The notes: generated by a model from the letters alone, not told the origin. Shown: positions 36,503 through 48,988, counted from the stretch's first letter. The stretch: DNA of 64,000 bases from Diphasiastrum complanatum (GCA_029204225.1 MU832050.1:25912-89911), one strand, 5' to 3'. A program made the numbers and translations.

Positions 36503-37890
36503 ATGGCTAATTCAGATTTTGAACCTGAGATACCTGATTCCCCGATTGTTGTTCCACAAGTTATTGTTAGAAGATCATCTCGTTTAGAGTTGCCAATATA
36601 ATGGGTTATCTGATCCAATTAGATTTCTCAAAATCTTTTCTAAATCGTGTGAGGCTTATGGCGAAGTCTTTCCATAGGATAAACTTAAGCTGGCCTTAAC
36701 AGGAGCAGCACAACATTGGTTTTACAACCAAGATGAAACTGAACGTATGGATTCAAAAGTAGTTAAAGCTGGCCTAATTACAAGATTTAAACCCAAAAAG
36801 TTCTTGGAAGATCCTTTCCTACTTCTAAGTAAAATTAAAATGGGAAAGAGAGAAGGGATGCAAGATTACATTAAACAGGTCAAGCATCTCAGATCTGAGT
36901 GTGATCCCGAACTTTTTAATAATGATGCTATGATTTTATGTGGTTCTTAGCAGGTCTACCTCAGAGAATTAGACGAGAACTTAAAAGATGAGCAGATTAT
37001 ATGTCATTGCAACATGCAATGGATGATGCAATATGCGAAGAAGATGAATATTCAGATGATGAACCAACTATGGGAATGTTGCCATATACAGCTAGGCAAA
37101 CGACTACAACATCTACAACTATTGCATCTACGAATGTTAATGCAACAACTGAGTTGATGATCCCAGTTTGATATTGGAAGAGCAAAATGCCAAGCTTGAA
37201 AAAGCAATTGATAAGACGGTCAAAACATTTCCTAGCAGAGAAAATGTGTGTGTGCGATCTGTGCTGGAAATCACACTATAAACGAGTGTCCCACACTGAA
37301 AAGACGTGTGATGGATACTTATTGTCATTTATCAAATTCTTCTAGACCTGATACAACTTTCTGTTCGTTTAATCCTCGGGTTATTTAACAAAGATATGCT
37401 AAGTTCCAATATAGAGATATCCAAATTGGAAGGGACCTGATGGTAAGGCCCATGGTCTTGGAATTCTTGAGCGATTAGCCTTGCCAGCTCCTCCATTGCA
37501 ACATGTTCCTTCAACGAATATGATGGAGCTAGAATCTTCAATTGGTAATGATCAATGGAATTACAATACTGATCAAGATATTGATTCTCCAAAGCAATAC
37601 GCTGTCTATGCTGATGTGCAACAAGAATAGTGTGGGCTACATCACCACTTGGATGCTTTGGATGTGGAGAAAACCACAGAATTGCTGAATGTCCGAATAA
37701 AGGAAAGTTTACTCCATTTTTTGGGGAATGCAGTTATGGACATTGTTACAAGGTTTGTCCAACCAAAACTACCGCCAGTATCCGCTCCATTAAATATGAT
37801 TACATTCAAACAAAGGCAAGCAGTTCAACCTATTGAACCAAGTGCACCATTGATGGTTGTCATACGAGCTCAGAAGTAGAAAGGGGTTGT
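36503..37890 (+). pseudogene. Tat/Athila-like Gypsy gag with two zinc knuckles
   Basis: The start is MANSDFEPEIPDSP at 36503. After stops and shifts, FYNQDETERMDSKVVKAG, ITRFKPKKFLEDP and MQDYIKQVKHLRSECDPE form the gag core seen in plant Gypsy elements. Two zinc knuckles follow: CAICAGNHTINEC at 37251-37289 and CFGCGENHRIAEC at 37654-37692. Both have CX2CX3HX4C spacing, common in Tat/Athila gag and not in Copia. Several frames and stops are needed, so it is dead. Confidence 0.8.
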
Positions 37891-37929
37891 TGTTGATCCA
37901 ACACCTATAAAATCTGTGCCATCTACTGA

Positions 37930-38565
37930 TCTACCTACCGCATTAGGGTAATTTTTATTGGTATGTCTTCCACTATGCCTTTAGGACAAACTAGAGTCTG
38001 CTGATCAGCTAACTTGATAGTAAAATTTGCAGGTTTCATCTTTGTAAGACCCAATTTAGCGCATAGCTTATTGAAATTAGATTGACTCTTGAACCTCCAT
38101 CTATCACAACTGCCTTTTTACTGAATTGTTTATGTTGTATTGGCAGGACGATATTTCTCTGCTTACTTTCCCAGGCTGCCCCTACATTGAGTACTTCATT
38201 TGAATCTTCAAACCCGACACAAAATAGTGCTTTTTGTTGGACTGTTGGTTCTATCTTGGTCAATATCTCAGCTAACACTTCTTTTGCTTGAGGCACCAAC
38301 TTAATAAATTCTGCCAATGTAATATCCATCTTGCTAGATAGAATGAATATTCATGATCATTTCTGTTTGTGGCACTTCAAGTTTGGTCACCTTGAAAGGC
38401 TCTTCACAACGATGCAACTGAATGTTAACATCCGTTTGTGGATCAAGTAAATTCGATGGCGGCACAAGTGAAGAATGAATCTCTTTGGCAGCTTTGGCGA
38501 ATTTCAATGCCTTCTCTTCTTGTAAGTTTTTTATCCACTATCTAATGTTGTGGTATTTCTTCTTC
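37930..38565 (-). pseudogene. inverted protease segment of the same Gypsy
   Basis: On the minus strand, between plus-strand gag and plus-strand pol, lies gag-to-protease sequence. It reads LQEEKALKFAKAAKEIHSSL, then EFIKLVPQAKEVLAEIL, VVIDGGSRVNLIS (active-site D-G-G-S, near 38091-38102), and after a frameshift KLADQQTLVCPKGIVEDIPI. That last block is the piece that should connect directly to the plus-strand LLGRPW segment at 38650. Order and polarity fit a local inversion of about 600 bases with breakpoints near 37935 and 38565. An independent insertion of another copy is the alternative. Confidence 0.78.
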
Positions 38566-38599
38566 TCAGAGTTGAGATTTGGGAATCTAGTTTGTCATT

Positions 38600-40589
38600 G
38601 CTTTTGTAGTAATGGACTTACCAGAAGCACCATTATTTTATTGCATTCTATTGGGACGACCATGGGTACGAGTTGCACAAGTAATTCATAACTGGAGAAC
38701 ATGAAAGATTACATTTGGTAATCGTGAGTGTGCTATTAAAGTTTATCCACTAACTTGGACAATCAAACCAATAGTCCAAAAGATGCATGATGATTCATCA
38801 ACAATGGATCATACTTGTGATCGACCAATAAACGCCTTGGGAGTGCACTATGACTCTCAAATAAATAACGTTACTTGAAATCAAGCCCTTGCAATTGTGG
38901 ATTGTAGAGCAAGATACATGTGTCAATGAGATAACAATTTAGAGTTGAGAGAGATTCAATATGTCTGATCGTACTTTGGCTAGTCAACAACTTAGTAATA
39001 CTGAAAAGAATTATTTTGCTACGGAACGAGAAGCGTTGGCTATGGTATTTTCAATAAAGAAGTTTCGACATTATTTGATGGCAATGCACTTTGCATTTTA
39101 TACTGACCATCAACCTTTGCTTTATCTGGTAAACAAGACATGCAATACGGGACGCATTGCAAGATGGTTACTATTACTGACTAAATTTGAATTTTGAGTT
39201 GTGGTTCGGAAAGGTAAACAACATTATCTTGTGGGTCATGTCTCAAGAATACAGACAACACTAGTTAATACTGAAGTGGATGATGAACTTCCAGATGCTA
39301 CATTATTTTATGTTGCAGTACCTCAGTGGGCAGCTGATATTGTTGAATATCTGATGTTAGGTCAATCTAACAAACTTTTGTCCAAAGTTCAACAGAAGTG
39401 ATTGATTTTAAAAGCACAACCTTATCAATTGATTGTTAGTCAATTGTATCGTCATGGAATTGATGATATTTTGAGAAGATGTGTTTTGCCACATGAAGTG
39501 TCTGATCTAATCATGTTATCACATGATGGGATGGGAGGGGGACATTTTCATCTGATATTATTGTTCAAAAGATCTATGCAATCAGGATGTTGGTGGCCTA
39601 CACTTCGTAATGATGCAGAGAAATGTATTCAGTCATGTGATGTTTGTCAACGTGCACACGTTGGCCTACAAAACAACATTATGAGCCTTTACATCTGATT
39701 CTAGCCCAAGTACCATTTGAAATATGGGGACTTGATTACATTGGTCATGTCCATCCTGCGACAAGAGGTACTCAGGCTAGATACATTATTGCAGTGATGG
39801 ATTATATGACCAAATGGGTTGAAGGACGAGCAATTTGTCTAGCTGATGCGAAATCTACAGCAAAATTTTTATATGAAAATATCATCGTTCGATTTGGGTG
39901 TCTTGTGGAGATCGTTAGTGATCGGGGAATGCCTTTTGTCAATGAAATAATAAAGTGTCTGTTGGAGGACTTTTTTTGTTATTCATCGGTTTAGTACTCT
40001 GTATTATCTGAGGGGTAATGGACAAGCAGAATCTTCCAATAATATTCTTTGCAGTGTTATGACAAAGATAGTGGAAGCAAGTCATTTTGACTGGGGACAT
40101 AAAATTCATGCAACATTATGAGCATTCAAAAAAAATTAGAAAGTTAGTACGAATCGGACACCATTTCAACTTGTCTATGGTCAAGATGTAGTTATGCCGA
40201 TCAAAGTTTTAATACTATCTTTACGCATAGTAGCAACAGAACGTTTTGATGATTCTAAATCCTTACAACTGCATCATGAGGCTTTGCATAAACTTTGTGA
40301 AACTAAATTGATGGTAGTTCATGCACAAGCAGCAGAGAAAGCTTGCCGTAAGACATGGCATGATCGTTGTTTACATAAGAAAGATCTGAAGGAAGGAGAT
40401 CTAGCTTTGATGTACAAGACAAAATTGATCAAGGGAAAATTGAAATTCACAAGTGAAGAACAATACAGAGTAAAAGAGATATTATCGTACGGAGCAGTGA
40501 TCTTGGAACACCTGGATGGTAAAAGATTTGATACCCTTGTAAATGGCAGCCGATTAGGGAAGTTCTGGCAGCCATATCTACCAGCTTGA
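38600..40589 (+). pseudogene. Gypsy protease end, RNase H and integrase (RT missing)
   Basis: DLPEAPLFYC and ILLGRPWVRVAQVIHNW (near 38650) close the protease region. The palm of the reverse transcriptase is absent: after 38830 the next recognisable part is RNase H, NTEKNYFATEREALAMVFSI and FYTDHQPLLYLVNK (38990-39140). Integrase follows with its zinc finger (LSHDGMGGGHFHL...CIQSCDVCQRA) and core GLDYIGHV (first Asp), MDYMTKWVEGRAI, IVSDRGMPFVN (second Asp) and NGQAESSNNIL (Glu). The C-terminus is RTPFQLVYGQDVVMPI, KKDLKEGDLALMYKTK and NGSRLGKFWQPYL. No chromodomain is present, consistent with Tat/Athila. Several stops occur (39195, 39400, 39994). Confidence 0.85.
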
Positions 40590-41520
40590 TCAAAGATCTG
40601 TACAATTTTTATTTTACTTGTTTTACAATTTTATTGTTGTGATTAGTTATTTTTATCTTTTTTTGGAAAAGACAATTAAAACAAAAAGAAAAGAGAAATA
40701 AAGAATGAATAATGAGCAAAAGTTAGGAAAGTCATTAGATCAGGAAAAGAGGAAGGAAAGTATTTTCAGAACTCAATTTTGATGAAAAAAATCACTGTTT
40801 AAGTCAGATCTTAGTCATATGAACCTTTGCCAAGTTTCTAGTTGATACATCCAGTTCAAATTTACTTATATTGAGTTGGGCGAAGGTTTGTTTGCAGAGG
40901 AAGTACCGGTTTTGCAGCTAGGCGAGAGTTCAAAGATATGCCACTTTAAAGACCTTCACCGAGCATGTTGCACTCAACATGAACCTTCGCCGACCTGACA
41001 GATGGATTCAGAATACCAAAGTTAGGCTAGGTAAAGGTTGAAACCCTGGAAAAAGTCATTAATTGCAGTACCTAGGAGAAGGAATCATGCACCTATAGGC
41101 AAGGGTTGGAACCTTTGCCAGAACCTACAGAACCTTCGTTGAGCTACTCTATTTGTCAAGAACCTTCACCGAGAATTCTAGAAGCTATTTACATAGTACT
41201 GAGCATGCCTTTAAAATTTTCTCTAGAACTGATGAGCCAAAGTAGTACTTTGTCTAATAGACCCTTCAAATTAGCCTATAAAAGGGTTGATTTCAAATTC
41301 ATTTCTCACGTGCTAGCGAAGCCCTTGCAAATTTTTCCCGTGACCGAACTTTTCCTAAGCCTTCACCAGCTTCTATTATACTTTTCAGCCTTCTACTTCT
41401 AGTTTTTACCCATTTCTACTTGCCATCGTGTTTTCTACTGAGTCGGATACATCTGTTTCATCCTGTTCTTGTCATTCTCTGTGATATTCCAACCTCAACG
41501 GACATCATGACGCTTCCTAG
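40590..41520 (+). other. non-coding block with AACCTTCGCC motifs after the integrase
   Basis: Several near-copies of GAACCTTCGCCGAG (for example 40820, 40983, 41109, 41131, 41159), some in the reverse orientation (GGGCGAAGG at 40882). No gene seen. Confidence 0.5.
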
Positions 41521-43746
41521 CACAAGCAAGTAGCTGAATGGATGAACCTCGTCGAGCCTCTGCTCAAGGTGATGGGAATTCATGCCAAAGCCTTTTCAAA
41601 CAAAATCAATATGGAGTTTATTAGCATGGCCTTCGGTACCTAGAATAAGGCCAAGGCTAAATTTTACGTCACCTTTCAAGGGGTAGTCCACAAGGTGTGG
41701 GTCTCTGAGGCCACCCTTGCTGCAATAGGCATTGTTTCTGGGCCTCGTCCTGTACCTTCCCACAAACAGACGAACGCCGCTATAAGGCCTTTTGTTGACA
41801 TTTAGGTCAATCAATTCCACATCAATGATGACTTGAAGCCATTCGTGAACCCACCTTACAGGCTACCGCCCACCTTTGAACAACTTCCTGATGGTTTGGA
41901 ACCTTAGGAAAGATAGGATCTCCTCACAGATCCTCCACCATCTGATAGAGTCTAACTATGAGTTAGACAAGGGAACCTTACGACTAGTACAAGATGGTTT
42001 TCGAAGAACTAAAGAGAGACATTAAGAGTAACATGAAGAAGCAGTTCGATGTTAGCTATCTTTTGTCCTCCCTAGCCACCTTGTATTTAGAAAATAAAGT
42101 TCACAAGTTTCGGGCTGAATCCGTGAGCTAGCACTAGCCAAATCATCCCACCAGGCCTCAACTTCCCAAAGTCACCAATAGGTACACAACGAGATTGTTT
42201 CACCCCACTCACCTCCCTCGTCACGTCAACCATCGTCTAATGTGCAACCCCTTCCTGCTGCTACTCGCTCAGACCTTCCTATTCCCACATCCTCTAATGC
42301 CACCCTTGCCACTAAATCCTCACAAGGGCCATCTGTGACCATGGGTTCTTTATCCCGATAATAGTTTCTCAAGCCGCCTCACTCCCACACACTTCGGCTG
42401 TGTCCCCATCAACCCAACGCTTCATGGAACTTTTCGATGATTCCGACCCATTAGAGATAAATGAACAGTTTGTGATGCTTCAGAGCCTTGTGCCCTTTGA
42501 TCCCAACTCCCCAAGAATGAGATTTGATCAGTTCTATGATGCACTCTAGAATTTGAATACTGCACCCTTATCATAACAGGTCCAACAATCATCACCAGCA
42601 TACCAAGCACCAAATACCCTGACAATCCAGTCTGCAGTCAAATCTCCGAAGTAGTTTGATGCCCAAGTCCTAGACGAATTTGAATGACAATCAATTCGAG
42701 AAGGAAGATCCGTAAGCCAATCTTCAGGCCAAATCAGTTCAACATACAACATCTGTACCTCATCCTACGCAAACGACCACACACCTAGGGTGAATGATCC
42801 ATAACATATTAGAAGAAAAATCCACGATGGAGAAAAGAATTGTGGATCTCGACTTCAAGAACACTTTGCTAAGCCAAAAGCTTATAGTGATCAATCGAGA
42901 GTTGAAGATCACAAAGTAACATGAAGAAAAATCAGAAGCAGAGCTCAAAAAACAGGAAGATGCACTAGAAAAGTACATTGCAGAGCTCCAGAACACCATC
43001 ATTGAACTTGCAGGGACAATTGCATATGGCCCAGTTAGAGAAAAAATGGATCGAGTGAAATGGATGCATTGACCCAAAGAGCTGGATAATTTGCTACACG
43101 CACATGTTCCAGATCATCCAGTCTCCCAAAGTGAAATCAGTTATCTGTTCAGGAAGGTCGACACTTATAACAAATCTTTGTTTGACTTTCAAAGCAGATT
43201 TGATTTATTCAAAGGTAGAACGTCCTCAGGATTGTCCAAGGCTAAATAGATTATCAAAGAGTATGAGCAAGCAGCAGCCAACATCCTCCAAAATACACCT
43301 CAAATCACCATACCGATCATGCCAGTATTCTCATCACCACCTATAGATCAAGGACAGGATGACCAGGGAGTTGGAAAAATGAAAAAAAAAGAGACAATAT
43401 TACCACAAGCTATCGAAGCAGGGCCTTCCACTTCTAAGGCAACACCACTCTTTTGAAGACCCGTCACCATCGAGGAGGAAATTCAGACTTTTCTACAACA
43501 ACATCCACATGAATCCTCGAGGGGTGCCTGGCTAATAAAATTCAAGACATTGGAGATAGAATCCGACAAAGAGCTTGACAAGCTACCTGCATTGGGTGAG
43601 CAACCACCATGTCACCGGACAGTTTTCGAGAAAACTCTAGACTCTATTAGGTGTTATGTGGCGAGCCCACGTCATCTCAGAGTGGATCATATTATGTGCC
43701 CATGCCGCGCAGGAATATGTGGAAAGAACTTGGTGTTCCTATCGTA
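41521..43746 (+). pseudogene. decayed unknown ORF with coiled coil, downstream of Gypsy integrase
   Basis: A long plus-strand region of protein-like frames with stops about every 50-100 codons. The first part reads HKQVAEWMNLVEPLLKVMGI and FQGVVHKVWVSEATLAAIGI (41521-41815). The middle is proline/serine-rich. Near 42820-43250, LEEKSTMEKRIVDLDFKNTL, EAELKKQEDALEKYIAELQN and FRKVDTYNKSLFDFQSRFDL form a heptad-rich coiled coil. The end reads VTIEEEIQTFLQQHPHESSR then EIESDKELDKLPALGEQPP and stops at 43744-43746. I do not recognise it. Its place after pol matches the env-like/extra ORF position of Athila and some Tat elements, but it could be a separate gene remnant. Confidence 0.5.
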
Positions 43747-43989
43747 AAACCGTGGGTGTGAGCGACAGCGGAAGCTCGAGGATTGAGCATGCGTACATAG
43801 CTTGATTAAGCTAGTATATATATTTACAAGTGTCGAGAGAAAAATATCTTATGCCTTAACTGCCATTTACTCCAGTTTTGCATATGTAGAAAGTGGTAAT
43901 CGCCCTTAGAATATTTGTTTCTCTAGCTGTTTTAGGGTTGATGATAAATTGGCGACGTCGGTTTGCCAATGTAGCAAAAACGCAAAAAC

Positions 43990-44480
43990 CCGAAGAACTC
44001 AAAAGACCCGAAGGTGCCCTTAGACCGAAGGTATGCAAATCCTGAAGGTGCCCTTAGACTTAAGGTATGTAAATCTTGAAGGCACCCTTAGACTGAAGGC
44101 AGCGAAGAAGACGAAAAAGCCAAAAACTGCCTTAGACTAAAGGCAGGGAAGAAGCCAAAGGTGCCTTAGACTAAAGGCAGCGAAGAAGGCGAAAAAGATG
44201 AAAAGGCCGAAAAAGTGCTTTAGACTAAAGGCAACGAAGAAGCCGAAGGTGCCTTAGACTAAAGGCAGCGAAAAAGATGAAGGTGCCTTAAAATGGTTTC
44301 TAAGGCATTCCGGCCACTTTGTCGTTTTTTTCGTGAAGGGGCGAAAAAGGTGAAAAAGACGAAGATGCCTTAAAATGGTTTCTAAGGCATTCTGGCCACT
44401 TGGCCATCGTGTCACATTTTTCGCGAAGGTGCGAAAAGGCTAAGGTGCCTTAAAATGGTTATCTCAAAGGAAAAAATGTG
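43990..44480. repeat. GAAGGTGCCTTAGACTAAAGGC minisatellite
   Basis: About ten degenerate copies of a 30-45 base unit built on GGTGCCTTAGACTAAAGGCA followed by GCGAAGAAG and A-rich sequence. They grade into two or three longer units (about 85-90 bases) with GATGCCTTAAAATGGTTTCT and AAGGCATTCTGGCCACTT. The unit carries CCTTAGACTAAAGG, an imperfect palindrome. Confidence 0.88.
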
Positions 44481-44897
44481 AAGGTCCGAAAACATGTAGT
44501 CGGCCTTCGCTTTTTAGGATGCTCATTACTTGAACAATTTGTTTCAGGTTGAGCATAAGAAATCTAGCACTCCCCTTAATGTGGATCCTGAAAAACGCTT
44601 TGTGCTTCAGTTTTAACATATCATTAAAATCTAAGACGATGCTCCTTTTGATAGAGCTAACATGCATTTTGAATCCTTCAATAAATTCATATTGTTACTA
44701 AATAGTAACATATAATTTACATAAAAGGTGATAATTATGAAGGGATTCGATATAGACTGAAAATAAAAATTCGAGTCTGTCGAGTTTGGAATAAAACCAT
44801 TCTCGTTAAAAGATGCATTGGTCTTCTCTTGATCAACATCAGGTCCCCTTTTACTACATGTACTTTTTTTGTAACAAGTCTCTAATCCAAGGTTCAC
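44464..44897 (-). pseudogene. Copia RT relic (YVDD mutated to YVNY)
   Basis: FNENGFIPNSTDSNFYF and ITFYVNYMLLFSNNMNLLKD (44655-44810) match the GF-x-S-x-x-D-x-x-LY and YVDD blocks of Copia RT. The catalytic box is now YVNY, so both metal-binding aspartates are gone. Flanks are not recognisable as Copia. Confidence 0.75.
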
Positions 44898-45078
44898 AAT
44901 CTTTGAGAAAAAAAAAAAAATCCTTAATAAACTTCGGAGATATTTAATGAAATATAATAAGCTTTTATGCCTTCTTCATGGATTTCAAAATTTACAGTAT
45001 GTCAACGACAAGAGGACTTGAAGCTTTCATGCCTTTTCTTTAAATATTTTGGACGCAAAAGATAGGAGGCTTCAAAGA

Positions 45079-45188
45079 GTGTGGACACGTCACAAACATG
45101 AGGACATCAAGAAGAGAGGAACATACTCGAAAGGATGTGGACACATCACAATCACAAACATGACAACATCAAGAAGAGAGAGGAACAT
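45079..45188. repeat. tandem duplication of about 50 bases
   Basis: GTGTGGACACGTCACAAACA (45079) and GATGTGGACACATCACAATC (45134) start two related units; both run through ACATCAAGAAGAGAG and GGAACATA. Confidence 0.8.
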
Positions 45189-45689
45189 AACTCTTTCAAG
45201 TTGAGTTTCTTTCCGTGGCTTAATCTTCTATATGTATACTAAAGTAAAAGGCCAGGCATGTCTTTCTATAGGAATTTCTTAACGGTTCAAGGCATCTTTG
45301 AACCGAGATAGTAGACTTCTCAAATGAATCAAACCACCAATTAACATCTTTAGAAGACCCATTTCCCTCCATAAAAGTCAACGCGGATTCTGATTGTAAG
45401 ATGTGTAAAAATTGTTAAGTTTTCTACATAAGAACTTAATTCACCTAGATGGTGAATTTTACCAAAACAAAAAATATGGTTTCATTTGAAAAATGAAATG
45501 TGCAAAGGCTTCTATTTAGATTCTCTTCCAAAACTATAAAATTTTTGCTACAACTACACTTTCACACAGCACAACTTTTGCCAAAGCACAACAAAACTTA
45601 AAAGCTTATCATTTGTAAAAATATCAAATTCTTCTATAGATAACCTAAATAAAGAGGCCAACTTTTAGCATTTTGAATATTCATGGTAC

Positions 45690-46980
45690 TAGCCTAATAC
45701 TCCCCACCCCCGTGCTGACCTTTGGAACGTTATCTCTCTGTCCAACTCCCTTCCTTCGGTCCTTTTGGGAGATTTTAACATGTATCTCCACCCTCTTGAT
45801 GGCCCTAACCACATTTCCTTTTTGAAAGGAACCCCTCGGCTTGGGATTGTATGGCGGACGACTTTAACTACACTGATGCTCTAGCTCTTTGCAACTCTTG
45901 TCATCTTCACACCTGGAATAATGACCGTATCTCTAACTTTTTTCTAGCACACTAGAATATTGTCGGTCCAGCTCTCCTTCTGGCCACTAATTTTGCGATC
46001 TCCTTGGGCTTTTTTCCACCCTCCTCCTCCCAAGATCTCATTAAACTCATTTCTAAAACTAAGTCTCCTTTCAAAAATTTTGATTGTCACCTCTTACTAT
46101 GCTTAACACTTATTACAAGATTGTAGTGAAAGTTATTGCCAGAAGAATTGCCCCTCTTCTTCTTACCTTTCCTAAGTGTCAAACTGGTTTTATTAAAGGC
46201 AATTCCTCTTTGATAACATTTTGAACATTTAGTCTGCCATTGACTCTTCTCTTTGGTTCAATTACTCGGCCCTTGGGCTCAAGATAGATTTTGATAAAGC
46301 ATTTGACCGCATCAACTGGAACTATCTCCTCGCTTGTTGCTCTTCTTTTGGCATCTCTGACTACATCATCAAACTCATTGGGGCACTCTTCTCTTCGGCC
46401 ATGTCTTCTAGCCTTTTTCAAGGAGTCATGTCTCCCTCCTTTTTCTTGCGACACCAAGCAAGGCTGCCCCCTTTCCTCCTAGCTCTTCGTTATCGTCATA
46501 GAGCCGCTTATCTACCATATTCAAAGACTAAACTCTTCTCTCTTCTTTCGCCCATTCATCTTTCGTGTATACTACTAGGTCCTCAGCTCTTCGCTAATGA
46601 TCTTGCTTGTACTATCGAGCTTTACCATCCCTCTGCTTTCCTTCTGCTCCATGAGATTAACTGCTTCTGCAATAACTTTGATTTTTTGGTTAACTTTCAA
46701 AAATTCGCTCTTATTGTTCTCTCTCATGATGCTGCTCCAGATTGGTGTCAAGGTCTTGGACTCAATGTCTTTCCTCAAATATCGTGGTTTCTCACTTGGG
46801 GCCTCCCTTTCTGATAGAGATCGTTTCAATTGGATATTTGAGAGAATTCGTTCTAAGATCCTTCACTGGAATTCTTTAGACCTCTCCTTTTCAGCAAGAC
46901 TCATTGTCCTTAAGCACATCATATCCTCCTACTTTACACAATTCTATCGGATTTCAATGGTCAAGACCAAATCCATCAAG
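45690..46980 (+). pseudogene. L1-like LINE-B: endonuclease piece fused to RT piece
   Basis: VLLGDFNMYLHPLDGPN at 45758-45810 is the GDFN motif of an AP-type LINE endonuclease. About 140 bases later the sequence jumps to the pre-RT block (NIVGPALLLATN, SSQDLIKLISKTKSP near 46030), so most of the region between endonuclease and RT is deleted. RT parts follow: LKIDFDKAFDRINWNYLLAC (motif A), a broken motif B and QLFANDLACTIELYHPSA (FAND for FADD). SFSARLIVLKHIISSYFTQF comes last before the element breaks off. It is closely similar in wording to LINE-A, so both belong to one family. Multiple stops and shifts. Confidence 0.85.
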
Positions 46981-46984
46981 TAAT

Positions 46985-48580
46985 GAGCATCCTGAAAAAC
47001 CTAGCCGAAGTTGACTTATCTACTTTGACTTCACCATGTATATATATAACCTCCATCGAAGATCCCGACACATCGAGGTAACCAACATATCACTTCATAG
47101 ATTTATGTCTTTCCTATTTCTCTATCATAACAAGTAATCAACTAAAAAAAAAATTTAGTTATATTTTAGGAAAAGCCTTCAATAGATTAGAACGTTCAAG
47201 TGTGACTTAGAAAGTAAAAAATGAATGGAAATTTTGATATTGGGAGAACAAAAAATCAAGAAGGATAAAGACCAATTGTTGGCTATAACTTTAAGTATAC
47301 ACAATATAATAATTGTTGGAAATTGACACCCAAACTTGATCGATGTTGAGTCCATATGCATGGAAATATCATTTTCACAAGGTAAAATATGGCTATTAGA
47401 GAGATTATCCTAAACACCTATGCATGTGTATATGTGTAGATTAATTTATGCTGTCTTTCCAACTTCATATGAAAGTATAGCCCATTGTTTTCAATGGATA
47501 AGTAGAGACTCAATTCTCCCATTACGATTGTGCACGTCGGAGTCCAGTATAGTGCTAACTCTCCTTCAGTCTTGAAACAAAAAAAAAAGCCAACTTCTAA
47601 AACTCCAACCATTCACCAACCATCAAACATTTTTAGCTTTTGATGTCCATTGGGTATTGCAACACATTTTGCTTCTAAAAATCACATTAGAGATCTTGTT
47701 TGACGCAACAACATAGGCTATTGAAGAATTTCTATTATTAATTCATTGAGTGTAATAGGAGCAATTTTCATGCATTGCAACTAGATCCTTCCACAAAAAT
47801 CAGGTGGTGTTTAAAAGCACAAGCACTTATAAAAATGAGTCTGTGTTCTTTTGAATCGTGTAAAAAATGTATACTTTTTGAATCAAAGATGCTACTTGCT
47901 ATAAAATCCACTATTATGTATTGACAATGTGTTGGATGTCTCGATTTCATCGCTTTTTCGAATCTCTAGATATCTACGTCTTTAGTTAAACATTTGCGTA
48001 TATGACCCTTGTACATATAGGTGTATCATTTGAGATAAAATCATTTTACCACAATGCAAGAAATAAACTAGTGTTGAACTACAAGTTTATATGACAAGTT
48101 ATCACTAGGAGTACAACACCTACAATATTCTATACTGATTGCCCTTGAGAAAAAACTTTATTGGTACATGTCACTCTTTATTTCGCCGTCCAGCTAGCAT
48201 AACATGTTCAAGAAAACATCCATAGCAACAAAGGAAACCCATGGAAGTTAGTAATGGAGAGGAGACAAATTTGAGGCCACTATTTTCAAATCATCATTGG
48301 TGTCCATAATTTTTGTTTTGAACCTTTTATTCTCTGTGCACACAAAGCCAAATGCTCTTTTGTGATTGATGTCTCCAGGGATGCAACGCTCATATTTCTA
48401 TACAATTACAAATTATGCCTTGAAACATATGAATGTGGGTAACTTTTTGGATCCAAGAGACTTAATTATTAAGTGTTCAATTCTCTGTACATAAGTGGAG
48501 AAATCAAACCTGAATATCATTTATATGATCATGTCCATTCAATGAAAGGACTATGTACCTTGGTCAAATTGAGATGAGGC
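46985..48580. other. non-coding stretch
   Basis: About 1.6 kb of AT-rich sequence without a supported gene, between LINE-B and the coiled-coil exons. A possible extra minus-strand exon of that gene, 48587-48631, borders it. Confidence 0.45.
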
Positions 48581-48988
48581 TATGACCCGCAAATAATTTA
48601 TGAGCTCAGCTTGAGCTTGGATTTCCAGCTCCTGCATCCAAACCAAATGCTTCATACGCAGGACACACCAATCAATAGCTTCATATTCCCTCTATTCTTT
48701 ATGACCATGGAGTACCTAGTTCCTGCATGTTATCTTACTTCCGTATGGAGGACACAATAGCTTCATATTCCCACTATGCATTACATCTAGTTCTTGCAAG
48801 TTATCTTACTTCCAAAGCACCTAAAAAATATTTCAAAAGTTGTGCACTCAAGCATTTTGATCAAGCAAATGCGCAAAATATCAGCCCCAAGTAAATAGAA
48901 CCTCCTATTACATTCTTACTTATCATCTTATTCTGCTATTGAGGTAAGAAGTATATTCAAAAGTGCAGCAACTGCGTAAGAACAAAGT

